Shown: positions 1 through 7,706 of the stretch, piece by piece
How positions within the stretch are numbered: the stretch's first letter is position 1
Layout: every line of letters starts with the position of its first letter
Assembly (NCBI GenBank): GCA_046727175.1
Contig: JBKPCD010000037.1
Coordinates: 1 to 64,000 of the forward strand
Direction of reading: 5' to 3'
Source of the DNA: JBKPCD01 sp046727175
GTDB taxonomy: Bacteria > Acidobacteriota > Vicinamibacteria > Vicinamibacterales > 2-12-FULL-66-21
Length of the DNA: 64,000 bases
Translations under genes and position numbers: made by a program
Notes under the pieces: model-generated
The model's database searches: none
What the model was told of the DNA's origin: nothing
Seen by the model: the letters and a program-made list of their open reading frames with translations, nothing else

Positions 1-33
1 ACGCGCCCGCCGTTCAGCACGTGTGACGGGCAT
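1..33 (-). CDS. Possible first codons of a gene leaving the window (ADOP permease expected)
   Basis: An ATG at 33-31 on the minus strand opens a reading frame (MPVTRAERRAR) that runs off the left edge. It begins two bases after the stop codon of the PadR gene at 36-407. The other ADOP-linked PadR genes in this window overlap the next gene by 4-8 bp, so a downstream ADOP-type permease is the natural expectation. Eleven codons cannot prove this. Confidence 0.25.
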   Translation of the reverse strand, partial: MPVTRAERRAR

Positions 34-35
34 CG

Positions 36-407
36 CTATCGTCTCCGCGGCACGAGGCCGCTCGCCCTCGCATCCGCGAGCAGACGCGTGAGCCTGGCGG
101 CTTCAGATTTGGCCACACGCCGGCCCAACGGCGTCAGGCGATAGTAGCGCCGACGCTCGTCATCGTGAGCGGGATCGGGTCGCTCGCTCAGTTCTTCGAT
201 GAGCGCTGATTCGAGCAACCGCTTGATCACCGCATACAGGGTGCTGGGACTCAGGCGGATGCGTCCGTCCGTCCGGTCAGCGATGTCTTGCAGGATGGCG
301 TAGCCGTGGCGATCGCGGTCGGCTAGGGAGACGAGGACATCAAAGGTATCCCGTGGCAGCGGGAGAAAATCGTCCGGTTCGGGGCCCTCACGGCGGACTC
401 GAGACAT
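36..407 (-). CDS. PadR family transcriptional regulator
   Basis: A 123-residue winged-helix repressor of the PadR family. The N-terminal half carries the family hallmarks HGYAILQDI, LSPSTLYAVIKRLL and RRRYYRLTPLGRR, which form the wHTH and wing; the short C-terminal helix would be the dimer arm. PadR proteins bind their own promoter and release it on ligand or stress. The ATG at 407 fits the family length. Upstream lies a short AT-rich palindrome, gctatagc (429-436), a possible operator. The gene is separated from the ADOP gene at 770 by 362 bp, so its partner is probably the gene leaving the left edge. The ligand is unknown. Confidence 0.85.
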   Translation of the reverse strand: MSRVRREGPEPDDFLPLPRDTFDVLVSLADRDRHGYAILQDIADRTDGRIRLSPSTLYAVIKRLLESALIEELSERPDPAHDDERRRYYRLTPLGRRVAKSEAARLTRLLADARASGLVPRRR

Positions 408-769
408 ATCACGAGTCTACCCATCTTTGCTATAGCGATCAATGGAATAGTCCCCTTTTCCTGAAGGAGCGTAGGCAGGTCGACGAAAGCGGTCGACGTG
501 CAACAACCAGCCGCTGATGAGGTTCCAACTCGCGAACGTTTGGGTCGCCAGCTCCAATCTGTTGATTCAAAATGATCGGATGGGATAGTTGCCCTTTACG
601 GACCACACAGAGTGATGATCTTCCGTGCAAGATGGGCTGCCAAACTGAGCGCGGCCCGACGTGCTGGCGAGAGACTGCTGCTCGACATGATCTGAAGCCG
701 CTCTGTGTCGTTCATGGTCGGCGACTGACAGTCGTATGGCAGGTTAGACATCAAGCCAAAGCACCAGGT
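408..769. other. Intergenic region with a repeated 31-bp motif
   Basis: A 362-bp gap between the PadR promoter and the 3' end of the ADOP gene. I see no convincing gene. It contains gctatagc (429-436) near the PadR start. It also holds a 31-bp segment (521-551, core TTCCAACTCGCGAACGTT) that recurs with a few mismatches at 4049-4079. Read on the minus strand both copies encode GDPNVR-x-LEP, so they may be scraps of one lost coding sequence or a dispersed repeat. Confidence 0.4.
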
Positions 770-3508
770 TTATCCGGCCCGGAGCGCTGTAAGCGGATCC
801 ACCTTGGCGGCGCGGCGCGCCGGGACCAGGCACGCGATGGCGGCGATCGCGACAATCAGCATCGGCACGGCAACGAACGTCAGTGCGTCGTGGGGACTGA
901 TGCCGTACAGAAACGCCGACAGCAGTCGTACGCCGGCCAGCGCCGCCCCTAACCCCACCAGCAGGCCGATGCCGACAATCCAGAGCGCCTGATGGAGGAC
1001 GAGCGCGACGATGTCGTGCGCCTGTGCGCCGAGGGCAGAGCGCACGCCGATTTCGCGGGTGCGCTGTGCGACGCTGAACGACAAGACGCCGAACAGCCCG
1101 ACGCTGGCCACGAGCAGCGCGAACATGCCGAACCAGGCGAGCACCACCGCGTACAAGCGCGGCTTCTCCAAGCTCGTCATCACGCGATCTTCCATCGTCA
1201 TTACGGAGTCGAGCGCGAGCGTCGGCGCCTGCGCGTGCACGAGGCTGCGTAACGTCGACACGTACATCGTTGGATCAGCGATGGTCCGGACCACGAGAAT
1301 GGGATCGAAATTGCGGATGCTCGCCGGCAAAATCTGCTTGAGCGACGCAAACATCTCAGGCTGCAGCGGCGCCTCGACGCTGTCCTGGCGCATGTCGTCC
1401 ACGACGCCGACGATTTCCGAATCGACCTTCTCGTCGGAGAAACGCACGCCTCCCGCGCGCGGCCCCCGCTGGGGAATCCGAACGCCGATGGCGTGATCGC
1501 CGAGGTACTGGCGCGCGAACGTGCGATTGATCACGATCACTGGCGGCGTGGCCGCTGTGTCGGCATCGGATATCGTGCGCCCCTCGACGAGGCGCAGACG
1601 CATGACCGCGAAATAGTCTGGGCTGACGAGGCGTTGCGTCGCCTGCACCTCGATCTCGACGTCCGGATTACGGGGCGAGCGCATGTTGAAGGCCGAGAAA
1701 CCGCCGGTCGAGACAAACGGCAGCCCGCTGCTGTACGCCGCGTGCGTCACGCCAGGCACCGTGCGCAGGCGTTCGACGAGCGTCTCCAGCAACTGGCCTC
1801 GCCGCTCGGCGGGATAGCCCGGCGGTAGCGGCAATCGGGCGGTGAGCACGTTGACCGGGTCGTAGCCGCGATCTGCGCGGACCATGGCGACGAAACTGCG
1901 CGTGAGCAGCGTGGCGCCCACCAACAGCAGGCAGGCGATCGTCACCTGGCCGACCATGATCAACGTGCGTGCGCGTGCCGCCGGTGATCGTATGGCGCCG
2001 CTGATCGACGCGACGCCGTCTTCCGAGAGCGTTTCGACCAGGTTGACGCGGCGCGTATGCCATGCAGGCAAGAGCCCGCAAGCGACGCTCGCGAGAACCG
2101 ATATGACGACCGCAAACGACAGCGCCCGCATGTCCAGCGCCACAGCATCCAGTCGTGGAAATCCGTCGGGCAGCAGCCACGGCACCATGCGTTGAAGGCC
2201 AGCGGCGAGCGCCAGTCCCCCGGCTCCTCCGCACAGCCCGACAATCGCGCTCTCGATCAGTAACTGTCTGACGATGCGGCGCTGTCCTGCGCCGATGGCG
2301 GCGCGCACTGCCATCTCGCGGCGCCGCACCGTCGTGCGCGCGAGCTGGAGGCTCGCGACGTTGGCCGTCGCGCTGATCAGCAGCAGGGCGACAGCTGCGA
2401 GCAGCACGAGGATCGCCGGCTTGACGTCAGCCGTGATCGCCTGCAGCTCCGGCACTGCGGACACGTCTATCGGCCCCGCAGCGCCGAACAGTGCCCTCGC
2501 CACGAGTCCCATGTCTGGTGCGCTGCGCGCGCGCGATGTGGCTTCGGCAGCAGCCTGTTCCGGCGTGGCCCCGGCGCGTAAACGCGCCATCGCCCTGAAA
2601 ACAACGCCGGACAGCACGCCGCCGTTCCCCACCACCGGCGGTACGTTCCAAGCGGTCCAGGCACGGGTCTCGGGATCAGGAAACGCGAAGTCGCGCGGCA
2701 TCACTCCGACGATGGTGTAGGGCCTCTCATTCAACTGAAGGACATCGCCCACGATATTCGACCGTCCGCCGAACCGCTCGTGCCAAAGGCCATATGAAAG
2801 GATCACGACTCCAGGCTGATTGCTCGCGCCTTCGCCTTCATTGAACAGCCGTCCGATCAGCGGACGGACCCTCAGAATCGGAAAAAGGCTCGGCGTCGTG
2901 GGGATAATCGGCACTCGCACCGGATCGCCCGCGCCGGTCAACGTCGCGGTCTCAGTCCGCCACCCACCGAGGTCCTCGACCGTCGATCTCTGCTCGCGCC
3001 ACGCGAGGAACGTCCCGTTCGACACCGTTCCGGGCACTCGACCCGTCCGGCCCTCGCGCGTTTCCGTGACGCGCACCAATTGGGGCGCATCGGACCAGGG
3101 TAGAGGCTTCAGCAGCACGCCGTACGCCACGCTGAACAGCATCGTGGTCGCCCCGATGCCGAGCGCCATTGTGAGAATCGCAACGGCGGCAAACCCCGGC
3201 TGGCGCCGGAGCAGGCGAATGCCGTAGCGCAGATCCTGTATAAGGCCGGCCAGCGAAACGCTCTCGGCGGACGGGGGTGGAATCGCCAACGCGCGCTTAG
3301 GACGTCGACGGAGATTCGCTGCTTCGCGCACCCAGACGCTGATGAGATCGTCGACGCGCTGTTCGGCCTCGCTGGCGTCGCTGCCGCGCGCGCGCAGGGC
3401 CTCGTACTCAGTCGTGGCGTGCGTGCACAGCTCTTCGAGCACGTCCGCGTCGCACGCGTGGCCGTTGTCGTCAAACACCCGCTGCAGCCGCTGCTTCCAG
3501 TCAGGCAT
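770..3508 (-). CDS. ADOP family ABC transporter permease (MacB/FtsX type)
   Basis: A 912-residue permease of the acidobacterial duplicated orphan permease type: two FtsX-like permease halves, each with a MacB-like periplasmic domain, fused in one chain with no ATPase domain. A cytoplasmic N-terminal segment (about residues 1-90) precedes the first membrane helix (about 105-127, ending at PLPW). A cluster of helices lies near residues 360-460, and the terminal helices end in PARRAAKVDPLTALRAG, the typical ADOP C-terminus. The conserved RTREIGVRSALGA loop before the last helices marks an FtsX domain. The upstream PadR gene overlaps its start by 8 bp, so the two are co-translated and the PadR probably controls it. 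Substrate unknown; export of lipids or toxic compounds is only a family-level guess. Confidence 0.9.
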   Translation of the reverse strand: MPDWKQRLQRVFDDNGHACDADVLEELCTHATTEYEALRARGSDASEAEQRVDDLISVWVREAANLRRRPKRALAIPPPSAESVSLAGLIQDLRYGIRLLRRQPGFAAVAILTMALGIGATTMLFSVAYGVLLKPLPWSDAPQLVRVTETREGRTGRVPGTVSNGTFLAWREQRSTVEDLGGWRTETATLTGAGDPVRVPIIPTTPSLFPILRVRPLIGRLFNEGEGASNQPGVVILSYGLWHERFGGRSNIVGDVLQLNERPYTIVGVMPRDFAFPDPETRAWTAWNVPPVVGNGGVLSGVVFRAMARLRAGATPEQAAAEATSRARSAPDMGLVARALFGAAGPIDVSAVPELQAITADVKPAILVLLAAVALLLISATANVASLQLARTTVRRREMAVRAAIGAGQRRIVRQLLIESAIVGLCGGAGGLALAAGLQRMVPWLLPDGFPRLDAVALDMRALSFAVVISVLASVACGLLPAWHTRRVNLVETLSEDGVASISGAIRSPAARARTLIMVGQVTIACLLLVGATLLTRSFVAMVRADRGYDPVNVLTARLPLPPGYPAERRGQLLETLVERLRTVPGVTHAAYSSGLPFVSTGGFSAFNMRSPRNPDVEIEVQATQRLVSPDYFAVMRLRLVEGRTISDADTAATPPVIVINRTFARQYLGDHAIGVRIPQRGPRAGGVRFSDEKVDSEIVGVVDDMRQDSVEAPLQPEMFASLKQILPASIRNFDPILVVRTIADPTMYVSTLRSLVHAQAPTLALDSVMTMEDRVMTSLEKPRLYAVVLAWFGMFALLVASVGLFGVLSFSVAQRTREIGVRSALGAQAHDIVALVLHQALWIVGIGLLVGLGAALAGVRLLSAFLYGISPHDALTFVAVPMLIVAIAAIACLVPARRAAKVDPLTALRAG

Positions 3509-3845
3509 GGCGAATTCCGGCGACGCGATCCAGCGCCAGGAAGAACGTGTCCCATGTCGAGCGCTGTTTCGCCAGCGCTCTTCGGCCCGCCCGCGTCAGG
3601 CGGTAATAGCGGCGGCGCCGCTGTCCAGCGCGCTCGACCCAGCGGCCTTCGATAAGGCCCTTGTCCTCGAGACGATAGAGCGTCGGGTATAGCGAAGCGG
3701 TGTGAAAGGTAATGGTGCCGTTCGATCGCTCTTCGATCAGCTGGCTGATGTCGTAGCCGTGGCGCTGACGTTCATCGAGCAGCGCCAGGATGAGAACTTC
3801 GATGCTGCCCCGCTTCAACTCGCGCTTGAGCTGAGAGGTCACCAT
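3501..3845 (-). CDS. PadR family transcriptional regulator
   Basis: A 114-residue PadR repressor, coupled by an 8-bp overlap to the ADOP permease downstream. Visible hallmarks are the N-terminal RGSIEVLILALLDERQRHGY helix, the TASLYPTLYRLEDKGLI recognition helix region, and RRRYYRLTRAGRRAL in the wing. The C-terminal helix is short, as in the PadR-s2 subgroup. The ATG at 3845 gives the standard length. The gene probably represses its own operon; an AT-rich stretch (TTATATATC, 3857-3865) just upstream recurs before the PadR gene at 49014-49388. Confidence 0.9.
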   Translation of the reverse strand: MVTSQLKRELKRGSIEVLILALLDERQRHGYDISQLIEERSNGTITFHTASLYPTLYRLEDKGLIEGRWVERAGQRRRRYYRLTRAGRRALAKQRSTWDTFFLALDRVAGIRHA

Positions 3846-3856
3846 ATGTGGCGCGA

Positions 3857-3865
3857 TTATATATC
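3857..3865. promoter_or_regulatory. Candidate PadR operator or promoter (AT-rich 9-mer)
   Basis: TTATATATC lies 12-20 bp upstream of the PadR start at 3845 in an otherwise GC-rich region. The identical 9-mer occurs at 49396-49404 just before the PadR start at 49388. Either a -10-like promoter element or a PadR half-site would explain this. Confidence 0.4.
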
Positions 3866-4135
3866 AGAGATCGAAACGCGATGCAAAGAAGCGGTCCGGG
3901 CGCGGGTACGCGATCGACACCTTGGCTACCGATTAAGAGGGCAACTGCTCGTATCCTCACAACGGACGAGAAACAAAAGACGTTTGTCCAGACGACGTCA
4001 GGGCAATCCGCCGCAACGTTTCAACTCGCCTTAGCCTCGAAACCAGCGGGTTCCAACTGGCGAACGTTGGGGTCACCAGATTCGGCGACGGTGCGCCGCT
4101 GCGGATCGAGGGGCTGTCGGCGCGTATGATGCTTC

Positions 4136-4997
4136 ATGGCTTTGATGGGTTGGTTTCACGACGCGCGTGAGGATCTGTGGTTTGGCTGCCGCCGCCTGAT
4201 CCGCGACCCGGACGCCACGACTGCAGTAGTTCTCGTTTTGGCGTGCGGCATCGGACTGTCGGTTGCCATGTTCGCGGTGGCCGACACCATGCTTCGGCGC
4301 CCCCTTCTATTTCTCGACCAGGAGCGAGTCGTCGTGCTCTGGGGGGAAGCCGGCGGGAGCATGCGCACGTTGCCCCTCACCCCTCGGCACTTCGAGCGCT
4401 TTCGAAACGAGGCGCGCGCGCTTCAAGAGCTTGCCGGGACGCTGAGTATCGACTCGTGGGCTCACCTGTTCGCGATGGTGAGCAGACGTTCCGCGCAACC
4501 TATCGCCGGTCACAGGCAATTTTCTTTGTCGTGCTGGGGTCGAAAGCGGTTCTGGGCCGCACGTTAGTGCCGGACGACGATCATCTCGGCGCTGCCCTAC
4601 CCCCTTTGGCGCCGCCAATTCGTGGGTAATCCGGCGGTCCTCGGACGCCGGTTGGAGCTGCGGAACTCATGTGGTGACGGTCGTGGGCGTGGCACCTCCC
4701 GGGTTGGAGCACCCCGCTGGCACGGAAATCTGGGTGCCTTTCTCGAACCTCTCCGCCGGGGAAGTCATGCCGATCGGTCGCCTGTCGTCCCAGGCCACTG
4801 CTCGAGAGGCGGCGGAGGAACTCCGTGCTTCGTTCGAGCGTGAGCCGAAGAACGAATGGCGCGGCTTCCGGGCGACAGCTGTCCCACTGCCATCACTGGT
4901 CCTCGGCAATGTGCGTGCCCAAGGACGGCAGCGACTTCTCTCAGCTGGCGTTCGGACGCGAGACGGCCCGCAAGTGCTAATATCCCGCGCCAAATGA
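4136..4997 (+). pseudogene. Decayed ADOP permease gene (three frames, C-terminus missing)
   Basis: The sequence reads as an ADOP permease only if the frame is changed twice. Frame 1 (from 4136) gives the N-terminal domain and first helix (DAREDLWFGCRRLIRDP, then PLLFLDQERVVVLWGE). A second frame (about 4470-4600) continues with FRATYRRSQAIFFVVLGS and LGRTLVPDDD. A third (4671-4997) gives VTVVGVAPPGLEHPAGTEIW and ends at a stop. The remaining 500 or so residues of an ADOP protein are absent. It is transcribed away from the intact PadR/ADOP pair and has no PadR of its own. Most likely an old paralogous copy in decay. Confidence 0.8.
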
Positions 4998-5136
4998 AGT
5001 CGGCAGCTGATGCCGGTGCGTCACCGGGGCTGGCTGGGTGCGAGGCGGAATGGCGCGGTCTACTCGAACCCTCGTTCGACAGATGCTGCGCTCGAATCCC
5101 ACACACCAGGAAGGGTGGCCGACATGGGGGACCACG

Positions 5137-5871
5137 ATGGAGCAGGGACGCGTTCGGTTTTGGCAGGGATTTAGTTTGGGCCTTGCGCTCGTATTGATTG
5201 CTATGGCCGGCGAGTCGGTGCGGTCGGTATTCGCTCAGTCAAACCAAAAGCAGCGATTCACAGAGATCGACGTCGAGCGAATCAACGTCATCGAAGCTGA
5301 TGGCACCGTAAAGCTTGTCATCGCGAACCGTGAGCGCGCGCCCGACCAGATCAGTGAGGGTCAGTCCCGGCCGCGAGCTGCGAACAACAAGTCTCCCGGC
5401 ATCACCTTTTTCGATGACGCTGGTGACGAAGCGGGAGGACTAAAGGTGCGCGGAGACCGGCGGGCCGGGCCCTCAGCGCGCCGGCATCTGCTGTTTGACC
5501 AACATCGAGGCGATCAGGTCCTGGGACTCATCTCCGACGAGACGGACGCCGGCCGGACGGCCGGCATGACAGTGTGGGATCGACCTGCTCTGCCGCTCCC
5601 TGAGGTTGTCGCACGCTACGAGCGAATCCAGAGTTTACCAGTCGGGACGGAGCGAGCGAAGCTCGAGGCCGAGTTCGAGGCCTGCTGCGCAGGTTTTGGT
5701 GCAACGCGCGTGTTTGTAGGCAAGAACCGGGGACGAGATGCCGTGCTTGGGCTGTCGGATGCACGGGGGCGCGAGCGACTTCGTCTGATTGTCACCGCGC
5801 AGGGCGCGGCGCGAATCGAATTCCTCGACGACGCTGGACGCCGCACTATGACCGTCCCCGAGCAGAAATAG
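5137..5871 (+). CDS. Exported or membrane-anchored protein of unknown function
   Basis: I chose the ATG at 5137 (244 residues) rather than 5038 because it is preceded by a G-rich stretch and starts directly with a signal-anchor: MEQGRVRFWQG, then a hydrophobic run (about residues 12-30) ending near VFAQS. The mature part begins QRFTEIDVERINVIEADGTV, followed by LVIANRERAP. It has several short beta-hairpin-like repeats in which a glycine-rich turn is followed by Asp/Arg-rich strands (GITFFDDAGDEAGGL, VLGLSDARGRERLRL, IEFLDDAGRRTM). This repeated pattern resembles a family of uncharacterised secreted proteins with the ERINV-EADG-LVI-NRE opening. No catalytic motif is visible. It stands alone after the broken ADOP gene. 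Confidence 0.7.
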   Translation: MEQGRVRFWQGFSLGLALVLIAMAGESVRSVFAQSNQKQRFTEIDVERINVIEADGTVKLVIANRERAPDQISEGQSRPRAANNKSPGITFFDDAGDEAGGLKVRGDRRAGPSARRHLLFDQHRGDQVLGLISDETDAGRTAGMTVWDRPALPLPEVVARYERIQSLPVGTERAKLEAEFEACCAGFGATRVFVGKNRGRDAVLGLSDARGRERLRLIVTAQGAARIEFLDDAGRRTMTVPEQK

Positions 5872-6112
5872 GCGCCGCGAACGCTCGGCGGCGCAGACGT
5901 TTCGTAGCCTGCCGCCAGGACGGTACGCGCCGCGGGTCAGGTCGGTGCCACTCGCTCGCGATAAACGGTAGTGCCTTCTAATGCGCTCGAAGCGCGCGCC
6001 GATTTCCAACACACCGAAAAAGCGCACCGGCGACCCAATGCCGTGGTTGCTTACAATGAGCGGGCGCGGTTGGGTTTTGATACAGCCTCTCAGGACCGCT
6101 GCGATCGATTAG
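5872..6112. other. Convergent intergenic spacer, nothing recognised
   Basis: A 241-bp spacer between the convergent 3' ends of the exported-protein gene and the MHS transporter. I see no conserved ORF, strong terminator hairpin or repeat. Confidence 0.5.
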
Positions 6113-7402
6113 TCATCGGATGGTTTCGTGGCCAGTCTCTGACGCTACGAGCACCGCAGCGATGGTGACCAGCGCCATCGTGATGATGTACGACGCCAGC
6201 GCTCCGCGTCCGAACGGGAGCAGCGCCGTCGCGATGAACGGCGAGAGGCCGCCGGCGATCACCGACGAGAGCTGGGAGCCCAGCGACGCGCCGCTGTAGC
6301 GTACCCGTGTGCCGAAAAGCTCGGACAAAAAGGCCGCCTGTGGTCCGTACATCGGTGAGTGGCCGAAGACGAGCGCCACGACGAGCGCAAGCCACACCAG
6401 CGGCGTCGATCCCGTGTCGAGCAGCCAGAACAGCGGGTACGCGAAGAGCGCCGTGACACATGCGCCGAACAGATACACCGGCCGCCGTCCCAAGTGGTCG
6501 GACAGCGCCCCGCAGAGCGGTATCGCGACGAGCCCACACGCAGCGGCAATGAGGACGCCGTTCAGGATCGTCTGTCGATCGAGCCGCACCTTTTCCGTTC
6601 CGTAAACCAGGACGAACACCGTGTAGATGTAGAACGCGCCGTTCTCGGCGAGCCGCGCGCCCATCGCGAGCAGCACTTCTCTTCGCTGCGTCCGAAGCAG
6701 CTCGACGAGCGGCCGGCGCGCCTCGGACCGCGACTCCTTGACACGCGTGAACGCCGGCGTCTCCAGAATGTGCAGCCGGATCACCAGTCCGACAGCGACC
6801 AGCACAATGCTCAGCAGAAACGGGACGCGCCATCCCCACGACAGAAATTGATCTTCTGGAAGACGAGCGAACAGCGCGAACGCCGCAGTGGAGAGGAGCA
6901 GGCCGGCCGGCACTCCAACCTGCGGCCAACTTCCATAGAACCCGCGCGCGTTGGCTGGGGCGTGCTCGACCGCCATCAGCACCGCGCCGCCCCACTCTCC
7001 GCCGATCCCAAAGCCTTGTATGACCCGCAGTGTCACGAGAGCGACGGCGGCCCACGGCCCGATTTGCGCGTAGGTCGGCAACAGGCCGATCCCGAACGTC
7101 GCAACGCCCATGATGACGAGCGTCAGGACGAGCATCGACTTGCGTCCGATCCGGTCGCCGTAGTGACCGATGACGACTCCGCCAATCGGGCGCGCCACGA
7201 ATCCCACCGAGTACGTGCCGAACGCCGCCAGCGTCCCGGCGAGCGGATCGAAGGTCGGGAAGAACAGCCGGTTGAACACGAGCGCTGCAGCAGTGCCGTA
7301 GAGAAAAAAGTCGTACCACTCGATCGTCGTGCCGATCATGCTGGCGACGGCCACGAGCCTTATCGAACTAGCCGTAGCGTTCGAATCGAGGTTGGAACTC
7401 AT
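6113..7402 (-). CDS. MFS transporter, metabolite:H+ symporter (MHS) family
   Basis: A 429-residue secondary transporter with twelve predicted helices in the inner membrane. The N-terminal signature GTTIEWYDFFLYGTAAALVF, the loop 2-3 motif GHYGDRIGRKSML, and RVIQGFGIGGEWGGAVLM in helix 4 are those of the MHS family (ShiA, ProP, KgtP and relatives), which take up carboxylates, aromatic acids or compatible solutes with protons. The second-half repeat (SDHLGRRPVYLFG) is also present. The length is normal and the start ATG at 7402 directly precedes the conserved N-terminus. It has no metabolic partner beside it, so the substrate cannot be assigned. Confidence 0.9.
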   Translation of the reverse strand: MSSNLDSNATASSIRLVAVASMIGTTIEWYDFFLYGTAAALVFNRLFFPTFDPLAGTLAAFGTYSVGFVARPIGGVVIGHYGDRIGRKSMLVLTLVIMGVATFGIGLLPTYAQIGPWAAVALVTLRVIQGFGIGGEWGGAVLMAVEHAPANARGFYGSWPQVGVPAGLLLSTAAFALFARLPEDQFLSWGWRVPFLLSIVLVAVGLVIRLHILETPAFTRVKESRSEARRPLVELLRTQRREVLLAMGARLAENGAFYIYTVFVLVYGTEKVRLDRQTILNGVLIAAACGLVAIPLCGALSDHLGRRPVYLFGACVTALFAYPLFWLLDTGSTPLVWLALVVALVFGHSPMYGPQAAFLSELFGTRVRYSGASLGSQLSSVIAGGLSPFIATALLPFGRGALASYIITMALVTIAAVLVASETGHETIR

Positions 7403-7706
7403 TTCTCGAGAACCGTCTCACTTGAATGGAAGGGCGACTCCGGACAACTCTCGCAGCTGAACGGTGTGACGGTCAATTCCGACCCGTATACAGTGGCGCG
7501 ATCCGTCGCCTGACAAGTTTGGCGCGGGGCCCTTACCAGATAACAGGAGGGCAGGAGATCAAGAGATTTGGTTTCGAAAATGTCTCCTGATCTCGTGATC
7601 TCCTGTGGATTCACGGTCGGTCAGAAACCGACTCTCATTCGATCGACTTGGCCCTACAATCACCTCCTCGCGGGTCCGGCTGTTCGAGCGGGAGGCGAAC
7701 GACGCC
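7403..7706. other. Divergent promoter region with octamer hairpin
   Basis: A 304-bp region between divergent genes. Its right half carries the phased octamer hairpin at 7542-7606. The rest (7403-7541 and 7607-7690) must contain both promoters, but I could not identify convincing -35/-10 pairs. A good ribosome-binding site (gggagg, from 7690) lies 9-10 bp before the start at 7707. Confidence 0.5.
7542..7606. repeat. Inverted array of 8-bp units (nnCAGGAG type)
   Basis: The forward arm has CAGGAG, CAGGAG and CAAGAG beginning at 7544, 7552 and 7560 (exact 8-bp period). The reverse arm has CTCCTG, CTCGTG and CTCCTG beginning at 7584, 7592 and 7600 (again exact 8-bp period). The two arms can form a long hairpin. 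The same unit and design recur at 60666-60727. Confidence 0.75.
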
